This document shows, in pieces, positions 33,273 through 43,802 of a stretch of 64,000 bases of DNA (the stretch's first letter is position 1; the number at the start of each line of letters is the position of its first letter). A model generated the notes under the pieces. That model did not search any database, was not told the origin of the DNA, and saw only the letters and a program-made list of their open reading frames with translations. The stretch spans positions 868,001-932,000 of the forward strand of contig CP051143.1 of the NCBI GenBank assembly GCA_001592805.2, read 5' to 3'. Position numbers and translations under genes: made by a program. This stretch comes from Peltaster fructicola (lineage: Eukaryota; Ascomycota; Dothideomycetes).

Positions 33273-33830
33273 GTTGAGTTGTGCCGACGTTCGGGCTCTT
33301 CATGTGCACATGCTTTGGGCGCTCCAAGGTCTGATTGTGAGCTCCGAGCGAAGCGTCATGCTCTTGTAGATGAATATTATCGCAGTCAACAGATCGACAC
33401 AGTGATGAGGAGTCGCAGAGAATTGCCGACTGCGGAAATGCCTTGCATTGTTATGGTGTAAAATTGCTGTGGTATGTGGTGGATGGCCTGGAATGTGACC
33501 ATGCAGTCGGTTTGTAGGCATCACATCCCCAACTTGATCAAGTACAGCCACCGCAGCTCAAGCTAGATAGGGTCATTCTGCGCGAACGTCGGCACTTTTG
33601 TTGCGTTGATGTACTGCTTGCTGCTGACCAAGTAATTGTTGGAAACATCGAAGCTTTCCATCTCAACAGACATCTGTCATCAAACCTTCACTGCTCCGGC
33701 AAAAAAGCAAGTCGTTCTTCATCGCAAGGTGATCACAGAGGGAGTGCGATCAGCCAGGAGTACTGCCCAGTTTGTCTCGAAGCTATCCTCACCTCTGCTC
33801 GAGATGGGCATCGTGGAGAGGGAGTTGTGT
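33273..33830. other. Intergenic, promoter of the membrane-protein gene
   Basis: The 558 bases lie between the CHY zinc-finger stop and the membrane-protein start, both on the minus strand. The plus-strand frame from 33636 is mostly the complement of the zinc-finger exon. No other gene is seen. Confidence 0.5.
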
Positions 33831-34248
33831 TCAACCAAGTCTTATTGCTTCTCCTTCATCATCCCATACGGTTATGCCCTCTTTTGCTTTGACTCGATCA
33901 TCCTTGAGCATCCTAGAGTCCTTTCTGACATCCTCGCCTTCCACTTCAAGTCTGGCTTTTGGCTCGATCGCTTCGATCAGAAAATGGTTGTCGCAGTGTG
34001 GGCAGTATTCATCGCAGTCATCGAACTCCTGCATGTCCTTTCTGAAGCATTTCTTGCACTTCTTGCACGCAAATACCATCTCTGTGGTCTGCTTCAAGGG
34101 ATGGGTTTGGCTCTCGCTGTGGCATTGCGCGCAGTCGAACCACTGCCGGCAGCAAGGCGATCGAATCGATACCTGCGCGTTCAGGACGTGCTTGCTATTA
34201 AACATCAGTATCGATGTGGCAGCATGAGTACAGCTTGGCATACCACAT
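33831..34248 (-). CDS. HOT13: CHY zinc-finger protein (Hot13/Chy1 type) with a 5-base first coding exon
   Basis: Exon 1 is just ATGTG (34248-34244). A 49-base intron (GTATGC...TTTAATAG) follows and exon 2 is 34194-33831, giving 122 residues. Splicing creates MCKHVLNAQVSIRSPCC, the N-terminus of this small fungal family, and its first zinc-binding Cys is split across the intron. The CHY domain continues with WFDCAQCHSES, HPL, FACKKCKKCFRKDM and YCPHCDNHF. In yeast Hot13 sits in the mitochondrial intermembrane space and helps recycle the oxidoreductase Mia40; plain cytosolic roles are possible for short CHY proteins. Without the micro-exon the frame would start from an internal Met that lacks the conserved Cys-Lys-His, so the spliced model is preferred. 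Confidence 0.9.
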
Positions 34249-34829
34249 CGTTTCGTCAGCTTGGTGTATTACAACTGTCCAGTGTCAGGCGTCCAGAGCG
34301 GAATACGAGAGTGTGAGATGATATCGACAGCTTGGCCGCGCGCTCCGGCTCGAGACTGAGGTCGTGAACACGTAATATGATGATCTCTCAACAGGTTGAC
34401 ATCTCTAGTACAAAATTGTCCGATTGTGTAGCGTCATGGTCACTTGAGGACCCTGCATAGAAGTGTTCAGGTTTAGCGTGGAGCGTGAACCTCAGTGGGG
34501 CTGGGTACGTCAACAATTAATGGCTTCTACACCAATTTTGAGCCAGCCACGTTGATCACGTCGAACATCATGCTAAACCGCAGCAACCATCGAGAGGCCG
34601 TGAAAGACAAACTTACACAAATACAGCATTCTCGAATTCAGACATTCTTGCAATTTCACTGCGACGATTCGCCCTCGAGGACGGTGTCCTGACCATCGAA
34701 GGATGATGACAATACCGACTTCGAGCATAATCGACACAGATTCATGACCAGTGTGCTTCTATAGCCTGTCATCACACAAGCCATGCTCCGAAAACCACTG
34801 TCAGATCTCGATTGAGTACTGGTGGAGCC
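34249..34829. other. Divergent promoter region
   Basis: The 581 bases lie between the CHY zinc-finger gene and the 5-phosphatase gene, which point away from each other. A 65-codon plus-strand frame at 34495-34692 has no motif. No further element was recognised. Confidence 0.5.
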
Positions 34830-37800
34830 ATGGCTGCGCGTGAGGGCAGACCAGACGAAACTTCAGTACCTCCAGTGTCGTCTCTGCGGTCTAAGTTCGA
34901 AAGCCTTGGTGCTCATCTTAATCATGGGCGAACGACCTTCGAGCGAACCGCGCCCGGACTTGCTTCTGACAATGGAGAACGACCTGCGATACCGCGAAAA
35001 CCATCTTTGCATAGCAGAAGCTTCCGGCCCGTTTCTATGATCGAGCATCCTTCTACGCCGGAACCGAGCATGTTACAACCCAATGATTGGCTTCCGACGA
35101 GGTCTTCTTTCGAAGATCGAGGCAGTCCACGCGACTTTCTAATCGAAAGCAACATTGGCCGAGCAATACCGCAGCCTATGCAAGACATGCGCAGAACACA
35201 AGACAGTGTGGGTCGTGAGGGCAGAGACACAAGATTGGATGACGGAAGACAGACAGCTGTGACGTCTATGAAACCACAAGTGCCACACAAGAAGCCGACA
35301 TTGGCGGCCAAGTTCAGTGATAGGTTACTGCTCAATCCTTTGGCTACCTCAAGTGAGACAGCTGTCACGCCTCAGATCAAACAGAATACTGTCAATGCGC
35401 TATCGAACTTCTCGCCCGTCGGACTCAAGTCTCGCGATCGAGTCAATTCAGACGCTTCTTGGGTAGAGAGACTGCGTGCCGACTCAGATGCCTCGTCGCA
35501 AGCAGATATCTTTCGGGACGAATCACGCAGTCCGGAAAAGAATTTCGCGAAAGGTCGCCGTTCACCAAAGAAGATGACTCGATCGTCACGAGTACAGTCG
35601 AATGCCTCCTGGGTTGAAACCCTCGACAGCCCTGTGCGAGATGTCGATGACCAGTATCGGCATCAACTGGCTCGCGAGATCGTGGAGTCTGAGCACGAGA
35701 CGCACATACCAAGCCTACCACCACGTCCTGCCAAAGTCGACGATACTCCTGATCTCGGTGTGCGGGCGCCACCAAGCCTACCTAGACAGCCTACAACCTC
35801 CAGGACAACAAGATCTACGCACGATCAATCGCGGAGTACTTCTGCAGCATCCAGAAGTACTGTACCAGACAGACAAGATATGACTTTCACAGTATCGCAG
35901 AGTGCTGTTGCACCGCAAGTGTATCCTCAGGCGTCCAGCAGAGTGCCTAGCGCTGCTTCGAGCACTGTATCACTCATTGCGCCGCCCACAGTACCACCAC
36001 CTAGAAGATCACTCGACCGGCGGAGAGAGATCACGCCTGACAAAACAATGATACCACCAACATCGATCGCGCAGCCAACTGCTCGGACGAGCTTTTTATT
36101 GAAAGTCAGCTCTGATACATCACTATCAGAAAAGACTCTCGAGACTTCTAATCTTATCTTCCCAGATATCAGTGCCTATAACAGACGGCCGCCCACGTGG
36201 AGACAGCGACCTTCACAGATACATACCGAGTACGATACTCGACTCCTGGCTGTGTCTGGTGATCTTGTGTGCACATCCGGCTTTATAACACGGGTCTGGG
36301 ACGTCCGCACTGGACAGCAGATTATGAACGTGGTGCATCCTGAGAACTTCAAAGTGACGGCCATTGCATTCAAGCCGGCCCCGACTACAAATGCAGCGAG
36401 TAGTCAGGTCTGGCTTGGTACAAGCACAGGTGAGCTTCACGAGCTAGACGTACGAACGCAAAGGATCGTAGACACCTCGCAGCGAGCGCACAAAGGCAGA
36501 GAGGTTGTTAAGATCTACGCTCAGAGACTACGTCTATTCACGCTGGACTCAGCTGGCAATTTCGCTGTTTGGAAGAGTGGTAAGGATGGTTCTCCAAGTC
36601 TACAATCACAATTCCAGCTCTTCCACACACAAAGAGGATATACTGCTAGTGTACAATGTGGCTCACAGATATGGATAGCCACTGGTAGAGACGTCAGGAT
36701 CTATAAGCCAGCCGCAAGCAGCGAGTCGGACTTCCAAGTCGGTCATATCTCTCTGCTTCAGATGAACATTGGCGAGGTTACCTCAGCCGCCACTGTCGAG
36801 ACACAACCCGATTTGATCTACTTCGGACACACTGACGGCAAGATCAGTATATGCAGCCGTAGTAGTATGCGATGCATGAGCACAGTTCATGTCAGCTTGA
36901 ACAAGATAGGTCACATATTTGGCGCTGGACAGTACTTGTGGACCGGGTTCGGCACTGGCACGATACAGGTCTATGATACGTCTGTCACTCCTTGGAATAC
37001 CATGAAGGAGTGGCCAGCACATTCCAAGCAAATCAGCAGTATTTCATGCGACATTTCATCCTTGACTGCTACAGATGGCCTTCGGGTTGTGACCCTAGGC
37101 GCAGACAACATAATCAAACTCTGGGATGGACTATTCGAAGACGATTGGGTGGAACAGCGGCTGCACCTCGCTGATTCGAGCTTCTGTGACTTTTCTGAAA
37201 TCACAGCTTCAGTATTGACTTGGAATGCTGGTGCGGCGAAGCCTGGACATCTGCAGCACAGTATCGAGGACGACAACTTCCTGCGGGACTACATCGCCCA
37301 CAATGCTCATTGTGATATCTTCGTCTTTGGCTTCCAAGAACTGGTTGACCTAGAGGACAAGAAGCTCACAGCAAAGTCGTTCTTCAAGGCCAAGAAGAAG
37401 GACGCCTTTGAGCAGGAGCATATGACACATCAGTATCGAGCATGGCGAGACCATCTCACCACACGTGTCAAGGAGTATGCTGCCGAAGAGTACACGAATC
37501 TACACACAGCTAGCATGATAGGACTGTTCACTTGCATTTTCGTCAGAGCCTCATTGAGACGTCGCATCAAGCACGTCCATCAGGCTGAGGTAAAGCGAGG
37601 TATGGGAGGTCACTATGGCAACAAAGGAGCTCTGGTCCTGCGGATGGTGCTTGATGACAGCAGTGTGTGCTTTGTCAACTGCCATCTGGCTGCTGGTCAA
37701 ACACAGACCTCAAGCAGGAACAGTGATGCTGCCGCGATCCTTGAGACCGAGTGTCTCCCATCATGGCCACTCGATAGGACTTCGGAGGTTGAGCACTCTG

Positions 37801-38318
37801 ATGTTTTCGTGTCCGGCGGTGATGGAAGTGTTGTGCTCGATCATGAGCTATGCATCCTCAACGGAGACCTCAACTACCGCATCGACACAATGAGCCGAGA
37901 TACAGTGGTCAAGCAGGTCCAACAGGGCAATCTCTCTCGGCTGCTCGACCGCGATCAGCTGCTGCTATCACGGAAGAAGAATCCAGGATTCAAGCTGCGT
38001 GCCATGCAAGAATCGCAGATCCAGTTCAACCCGACCTACAAGTACAATGTCGGCAGCAACGAATACGACACGAGTGAGAAGCGGCGCTCGCCAGCATGGT
38101 GCGACAGAATACTATATCGTGGCCTTGGGAAGATCAAATGCGATGAGTACCGACGCTGGGAGGTACGCGTGAGCGATCATCGACCCGTGAGTGCCTTGTT
38201 GACTTGCAGAGTGAGGCGCGTAGACACTGGTCGACAGGCACATGTGTTGCAGCGTTGTTTGAAAGAATTCAAAGCATACAAGCAGGAAGTGCTGAGCATG
38301 GCACAGAGCAGCGATTAG
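34830..38318 (+). CDS. WD40-like / inositol polyphosphate 5-phosphatase
   Basis: Intronless, 1162 residues. Residues 1-450 are a disordered Ser/Arg/Pro-rich region. Residues about 470-790 form a beta-propeller-like region (VWDVRTGQQIM, KLWDGLFEDDW). Residues about 800-1135 are the catalytic domain: VLTWNAGAAKP, FGFQELVDLED, GMGGHYGNKGALVLRM, FVNCHLAAG, LNGDLNYRID, SPAWCDRILYRG and SDHRPVSALL. These are the metal-binding and catalytic motifs of 5-phosphatases, which remove the 5-phosphate from PI(4,5)P2 and related lipids or soluble inositol phosphates. The propeller-phosphatase arrangement matches a fungal group distinct from Inp51-53, which carry a Sac1 domain. The frame is open from 34812, but the first ATG is at 34830. 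A role in membrane traffic or actin control is inferred from the family. Confidence 0.92.
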   Translation: MAAREGRPDETSVPPVSSLRSKFESLGAHLNHGRTTFERTAPGLASDNGERPAIPRKPSLHSRSFRPVSMIEHPSTPEPSMLQPNDWLPTRSSFEDRGSPRDFLIESNIGRAIPQPMQDMRRTQDSVGREGRDTRLDDGRQTAVTSMKPQVPHKKPTLAAKFSDRLLLNPLATSSETAVTPQIKQNTVNALSNFSPVGLKSRDRVNSDASWVERLRADSDASSQADIFRDESRSPEKNFAKGRRSPKKMTRSSRVQSNASWVETLDSPVRDVDDQYRHQLAREIVESEHETHIPSLPPRPAKVDDTPDLGVRAPPSLPRQPTTSRTTRSTHDQSRSTSAASRSTVPDRQDMTFTVSQSAVAPQVYPQASSRVPSAASSTVSLIAPPTVPPPRRSLDRRREITPDKTMIPPTSIAQPTARTSFLLKVSSDTSLSEKTLETSNLIFPDISAYNRRPPTWRQRPSQIHTEYDTRLLAVSGDLVCTSGFITRVWDVRTGQQIMNVVHPENFKVTAIAFKPAPTTNAASSQVWLGTSTGELHELDVRTQRIVDTSQRAHKGREVVKIYAQRLRLFTLDSAGNFAVWKSGKDGSPSLQSQFQLFHTQRGYTASVQCGSQIWIATGRDVRIYKPAASSESDFQVGHISLLQMNIGEVTSAATVETQPDLIYFGHTDGKISICSRSSMRCMSTVHVSLNKIGHIFGAGQYLWTGFGTGTIQVYDTSVTPWNTMKEWPAHSKQISSISCDISSLTATDGLRVVTLGADNIIKLWDGLFEDDWVEQRLHLADSSFCDFSEITASVLTWNAGAAKPGHLQHSIEDDNFLRDYIAHNAHCDIFVFGFQELVDLEDKKLTAKSFFKAKKKDAFEQEHMTHQYRAWRDHLTTRVKEYAAEEYTNLHTASMIGLFTCIFVRASLRRRIKHVHQAEVKRGMGGHYGNKGALVLRMVLDDSSVCFVNCHLAAGQTQTSSRNSDAAAILETECLPSWPLDRTSEVEHSDVFVSGGDGSVVLDHELCILNGDLNYRIDTMSRDTVVKQVQQGNLSRLLDRDQLLLSRKKNPGFKLRAMQESQIQFNPTYKYNVGSNEYDTSEKRRSPAWCDRILYRGLGKIKCDEYRRWEVRVSDHRPVSALLTCRVRRVDTGRQAHVLQRCLKEFKAYKQEVLSMAQSSD

Positions 38319-39323
38319 AGCTAATATGATGCCATTGAGCCACTTTCCAAGAACCTTTCTGCTGGATACGCCGGGCCGTGGCAGTGAGACGCCGTTACTA
38401 TTGTTTCTTTGAGCTACCAAATTCATATGACTGATCTTCATTCGCAACTTGTGCTTGAGGCAGAGCTCAAATACCTGAATAGTGCGAGGTGTCTTTGACG
38501 ATTGCAGTCTTGCCAAATGTTCTGGGGCCCGAATGACCGGTTAATGGCCTCTAATGGCCTCGTCAGTCGTCCAAAACTCGTCATCCGGTCTCGTCGGCAG
38601 TGAAGGCTTGTGCCACGTCAACTTGACCACTACACATAGCCGTTGTGGTCGCTTGGGACCACAGGCAGATCAGCTTCGATGAATGCAATGGTAGATGCTC
38701 TTTGTACAAGCGAGGTCGTGGGTCGAGTCCAGTCAGCATCCTTCACGAACCTGGAAGGCCGCGCACAGACCCGCCCTCTCCACGTCAGAACACATACAAC
38801 AGTAGCATTATTGCTCTCCCTCTTCCTATCATCCATCCTCCTTCCTTCGTGACTTCTCCATCACTCTCTAGGCTTCAAAGCTTACATATTCCATAGGCAT
38901 CGGCAAGTCTTTCATTGAGGCTGCCACCCGGGCTTGGTCCATCACAACGTACCTGCTGCCCTCGAGGCCCGCACACTCTCGCCGCCGCACGCCGAGCCTG
39001 CCACTGCCTTCCCTCGAGGTTAAAACACAATCTCTTGAGCAGGAGACTTGATCTGACCTTCAGACGCAAACTCTTGTGATACCTGCAAACAGCACAAATA
39101 CACTCCACGCATCTACTGCCTCTGCATCACGAACAAGCAATACCATCAGCGCATCTACGATATCCTCGATACACTGCAGGAAGCATCACACTTGAAAATA
39201 CCCAACATTATACACTTGTACATTCACAAAAGAGAAGACACAACTTTTGGCATATCAGTTGAAAGAGCTTGATACTGTCCACGTGACCTCTAGATCGTTC
39301 TCACAAGCAACACTTGAAGCGAG
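38319..39323. other. Intergenic, long upstream region of SSD1
   Basis: About 1 kb upstream of the SSD1 start codon. Small frames at 38643-38896 and 38630-38836 have no motif. The 500 bases before the ATG are pyrimidine- and CA-rich (runs such as CTCCCTCTTCCTATCATCC), fitting a long 5' leader; SSD1 messages are known for long leaders in yeast, but here that is inference. A tRNA-like B-box near 38727 was examined and not accepted. Confidence 0.5.
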
Positions 39324-42300
39324 ATGGACGGACAAGGAAACCCAGTACAGTCTGGTCCCACAGGACGAAGACTCCACATTGCGCATCGACGTAGTCCGTC
39401 TGAGATGACGCCTCTCATGAGTACGTCGTGGTAGTTATATGGCTGAAAGACCTGCTGACCCCGTTCGTAGTGGAACAACTCGCCCTCGCGCAACAGATCG
39501 AGATGCTGCAACAGCAGCAACAGCAGATTGCTGCTACCCATCAACAATACGTCAACATGGGTATGATCCCACAGCAGCAGCAACTGCCAAATCAATTTCA
39601 GCAACTCCAGGGACAGATGCAAGGCTTGAATGTTTCACAACAGCCGCCATCCTTCCAATTTCCTCAGGGCCAACAACATCTAGGCATACCGCCAAGCACC
39701 AGCCCAGCTCATCGTCGCAACATGTCAGCGATGCCGAACATGGGTATGGGACCACCTCCGGCACCTTCGAGCGGCGCCTCCGGTTCAGCTTTTGGAGACT
39801 TCAGCTACCCAGGTGCGCAGCGTGGCGAGAACTCCAATCCGCGCGGACGCGGAGGAGGAGCAGCTGGAAGTGGTCATGCTCGGCGACACTCTTTAGCTCT
39901 GCCAGAGGCAAAGAAGGCCGCTGAGCTGGCAGAAGCGAAGCGAAAGACTAGTGGCTTCCAATTTCCCATTCCCGGTTCTGGCGCATCTCCCACTCCGACG
40001 GCCTCTAACCGCTCTGTCAGTCCTGGCGGAGCAGATCTGATGTCGTCCGTAGCCGGTTCAACACCAATAAGCGCAACATCACGTAGTAGCCTGTCCTCCG
40101 CCCGCGGTCATGGCCGCAGCCAAAGCATGGCTATTGGTAGTGGTCGTGGCATGGGTGCAAGTACAAGAGGTGGACCGACTGGTTTCCAGTTCCCTCCACC
40201 ACAAGCTGGATCTGAAACCGGTACTTCTATGAACGACCTTCAGCGCCAGGGCAGCCAAGGCCACGGTCGGCATCAATCTCGCAACTTTGACTCCAACTGG
40301 CGTCAACCTCAGCCACCAGTCATTCAAGAGCCTCAATCCCAGAACATGGGCAACTTCGCTGTCAATCAGCAGATGGGCGGCTCGAACTTTCAGCCTGGAC
40401 ACCGTCCACGTGGCTCTATGCAGGCACAGTCCATCAACTCGCTAGCAGGTTTCCAGTATCAGCCACAGCCACAGCTTGTTCAGCTACCGCAGGGACAGGT
40501 TGTACTGCAGCAACCGACTCTGTTTGCGGGACAGCAACTCAACGCCTTGCAGCTGGCACAGATTCAGGCATACCAGCAAGCTGGTATCCAGCCAAATCTC
40601 GCTACCATCACTGGTAGTCAGCACAATGCTCCGTCCCTTCCAGGAATGGGCCAGGGCGGCAACCAGGCGCAGCGCAAGACTCTTTTCACACCATATCTCC
40701 CGCAAGCTACACTTCCTGCTCTGCTTGCTGACGGTCAACTTGTCGCGGGTACTCTTCGTGTCAACAAGAAGAACCGAAGCGACGCATACGTCACAACTAC
40801 CGATCTCGATGCAGATATCTTCATTTGTGGCAGCAAAGATCGCAATCGTGCCCTTGAGGGCGATCTCGTCGCTGTCGAGCTGCTCGATGTCGATGAGGTT
40901 TGGGGCCAGAAACGTGAAAAGGAAGAGAAGAAGAAACGCAAGGATGTCTCCGATAGAAACGGAAGCATGACTGTGGTCAACGACGCTACAACTCAGCCAG
41001 AGACCTCCGCACAGGAGGGCGGCATTCGACGACGAGGTAGCTTGAAGCAACGACCTACACAGAAGAAGAACGACGACGTCGAAGTCGAAGGTCAGAGCCT
41101 GCTTCTTATGGAAGAAGACGAGATCAACGATGAGCAGAAACCCCTGTACGCCGGACACATCGTCGCGGTCGTTGAGCGTGTGGCCGGCCAGATGTTTTCC
41201 GGAACCCTGGGACTTCTGCGTCCGAGCAGTCAGGCTACCAAGGAGAAGCAAGAAGCTGAGCGCGCTGCTCGTGAGGGTAGTCACCGCCAGCCAGAGCGTC
41301 AGCAGGAGCGTCCAAAGATTGTGTGGTTCAAGCCGACCGACAAGCGTGTTCCACTGATCGCAATACCGACAGAGCAAGCACCAAAGGACTTTGTCGAGCG
41401 ACACCAAGATTACGCGAACAAGATTTTCGTTGCTTGCATAAAACGCTGGCCGATCACATCTCTCCACCCATTCGGTACTCTAGTGGAACAGCTTGGCGAT
41501 GCTGGTGACCTTAAAGTGGAGACTGATGCATTGCTGCGCGACAACAACTTTGGCCCTGATGAATTCACTGATGCAGTTCTCAAGAACGTCGGCCTTGAAG
41601 GCTGGTCAGTCAGTAATGACAGCGAATCTGCACTGGAAGGCCGACGCGACTTCCGACAGGAGCAGACTTTCACCATCGATCCCAATGGTAGTAAAGAGCT
41701 TGATGATGCTATCCACTTCAAGGACCTTGGAGATGGCGAAGTCGAGATCGGCATGCACGTTGCTGATGTCGCCCACTTCATCAAACCTAATACACTTGTT
41801 GATCGTGAGGCGAAGAAGCGTGGTACAGGCGTCTATTTGATGAATAGAAGCGTCGACATGCTGCCTGCCAAGCTTTCCAATGATGTATGCTGCTTGAAGC
41901 CAGGAGAGGAACGCTACACCATCTCAGTGGTCTTCCGGGTCAATGCTGCAACAGGACGTGTGCTTGAAGACCACACCTGGATTGGCAAGGCTGTCATTCA
42001 GAGCTCTGGAAAGTTGTCGTACGATGAAGTCGACGCTGTTATCCGCGGCAAGGCTTCTCCAGGCGCCAACCTCAGCAAGGATCGCGCTGAGCAGATCCTG
42101 ACCCTCCACAGCATCACACAGAAGTTCCGCCAGGCACGCTTTGGTGGTGAAGAGGGAAGTTTGACAGCTCTGCGACTCTTCTATCAACTCGATGACGAGA
42201 ACGTTCCTGTGGAGCAGAACATCTTTGACAGCACTCCAGCACATGAAATGATCGAGGAGCTCAGCCACAAGACGAATGCGTTCGTCGCCGAGATCATCAA

Positions 42301-43489
42301 TGCTGCCATGCCAGATAAAGCTCTGCTCAGACGTCAGGCAAGCCCGAACTCACGTCGTCTCGCGCTTTTCGCCGAACGCATGAACAACATCGGCTACGAC
42401 ATGGACATTTCGACAAGCGCAGCACTCCAGAACAGTCTCTTCCGCATCGAGGACGCTGATATCCGTAAGGGAATGGAGACTCTTGTCATCAAGTCAATGC
42501 AACGTGCACGATACTTTCTCCCATCAAAGATACCCGACAACAACCTCACGCACTACGCACTGAACATGCCATTGTACACTCACTTCACTAATCCATCGCG
42601 CCGATACGCCGATATAATCGTCCACCGTCAACTTGAGGCCGTGCTGGCTGCTGCTGGTGGACCAGTCGACTATTCGGAAGATGTCGAGACTCTGGCCAAG
42701 ACCGCGGAGACGTGCAACACCAAGAAGGATTCCGCGTTCGCTGCACAGGAACAGAGCATTCACATTGAGTCTTGTCGCTTGATGAACCGCAAGTCTATCC
42801 AGCAAGGTGGCGATCTCATCACCATCGGCATTGTCGTCTGTGTGTACGAAAGTGCATTCGACGTCCTCATTCCCGAGTATGGCTTTGAGAAGCGTGTACA
42901 CTGCGATCAGCTGCCATTGAAGAAGGCTGAGTTCAACAAGGACACTCGTCTTCTTGAACTCTTCTGGGAGAAGGGTGTGCCGTCTTCAGCATTCGTGCCA
43001 GAGGATGAACGCCCGAAGGCAGGCTCTGGCCCTCGCGGCATGGCCCAAGCCTCACACGGAGCAGGTCGAGCACATCACAGCTACGAGAGCGATCGCCGTA
43101 CGATGAACACCGGCACCATTGACTCGAACGATGTGGATGCCCTGTTCGATGACGACGACGACGATGGAGCGAGCGACGCAACTGGACATGCTGGCGTGGC
43201 ACTCAATGGTGATCGTCCGACTCAGGGCAGCTCTGCCTCCAACAACGTCAACAACAACAGTCCCGAGGCGAAACTCAACAACAAGGACAAGTACCTGTCG
43301 ATGTTTACCCTCCGTGAGGAACGTGGCGAGTTCATCCAGGACGTGCGCGAGATGACTCGAGTGCCAATACTGCTCAAGACCGATCTTGGCAAGAGTCCTC
43401 CGTAAGTCAACTACAGATCTTTCTCTCCGCGAACACTAACACATCCTAGATGTCTGACTATCAGGTCCCTCAACCCATATGCCTTGTAG
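39324..43489 (+). CDS. SSD1: Ssd1/Sts5-type RNA-binding translational repressor (RNB-like)
   Basis: Exons 39324-39420, 39471-43401 and 43450-43489, with introns of 50 and 48 bases, encode 1355 residues. Exon 1 gives GRRLHIAHRRSPSEMTPLM, a conserved Ssd1 start, and exon 3 adds the conserved end CLTIRSLNPYAL. A Gln-rich region (residues about 33-90) and disordered Gly/Ser/Gln-rich sequence precede cold-shock-like domains (AGTLRVNKKNRSDAYVTTTD near residue 440) and an RNB domain (FTIDPNGSKELDDAIHFKDL; MHVADVAHFIKPNT). Ssd1 proteins are nuclease-dead RNB relatives that bind cell-wall mRNAs and are controlled by the NDR kinase Cbk1. Motifs of the HxRRxS form (HIAHRRSPS, HRRNMS, HARRHSL) fit Cbk1 sites. 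The first ATG in a long open frame is not the real one: M33 is formed across intron 1. Confidence 0.96.
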
Positions 43490-43802
43490 GCTCATCCTTA
43501 TCTATTGATGACAACGAACCAGCTATCAATTTTCAGGCATACTAAGAAATGAATGGTGACAAGCAGATCTGGCCGAGAATTGCCTACAATCACCAACGGG
43601 TGATCAGTACATAGCAATGAGTGTGCCTTCCATATGAGTACACAATGCATGGCATCACACCTGACTGACTCTGTTTCCTGCACAAGACAGTGGTTTCTGC
43701 TTGGCAAGAGGTCGAGTGACTGACTACATGACTCGTGTGCAAAGTGACGACAAAATGCTTTCCTTCCGCTCGCGGAAATGTTCCATTATCATCACGCCAG
43801 CA
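43490..43802. other. Short intergenic stretch before the Zn2Cys6 gene
   Basis: The 313 bases hold the SSD1 3' end and the start of the zinc-cluster gene's leader. In-frame ATGs at 43728 and 43758 could extend that protein at its N-terminus, but the added residues look non-conserved. Confidence 0.45.

Noticed and set aside
33636-34316. 226-codon plus-strand frame
   Set aside because: It is mostly the complement of the CHY zinc-finger exon and begins with a non-ATG codon.
38640-38765. tRNA-Thr-like sequence
   Set aside because: The B-box is near consensus but the anticodon and T stems do not pair and no acceptor stem was found; kept only as a low-interest finding.
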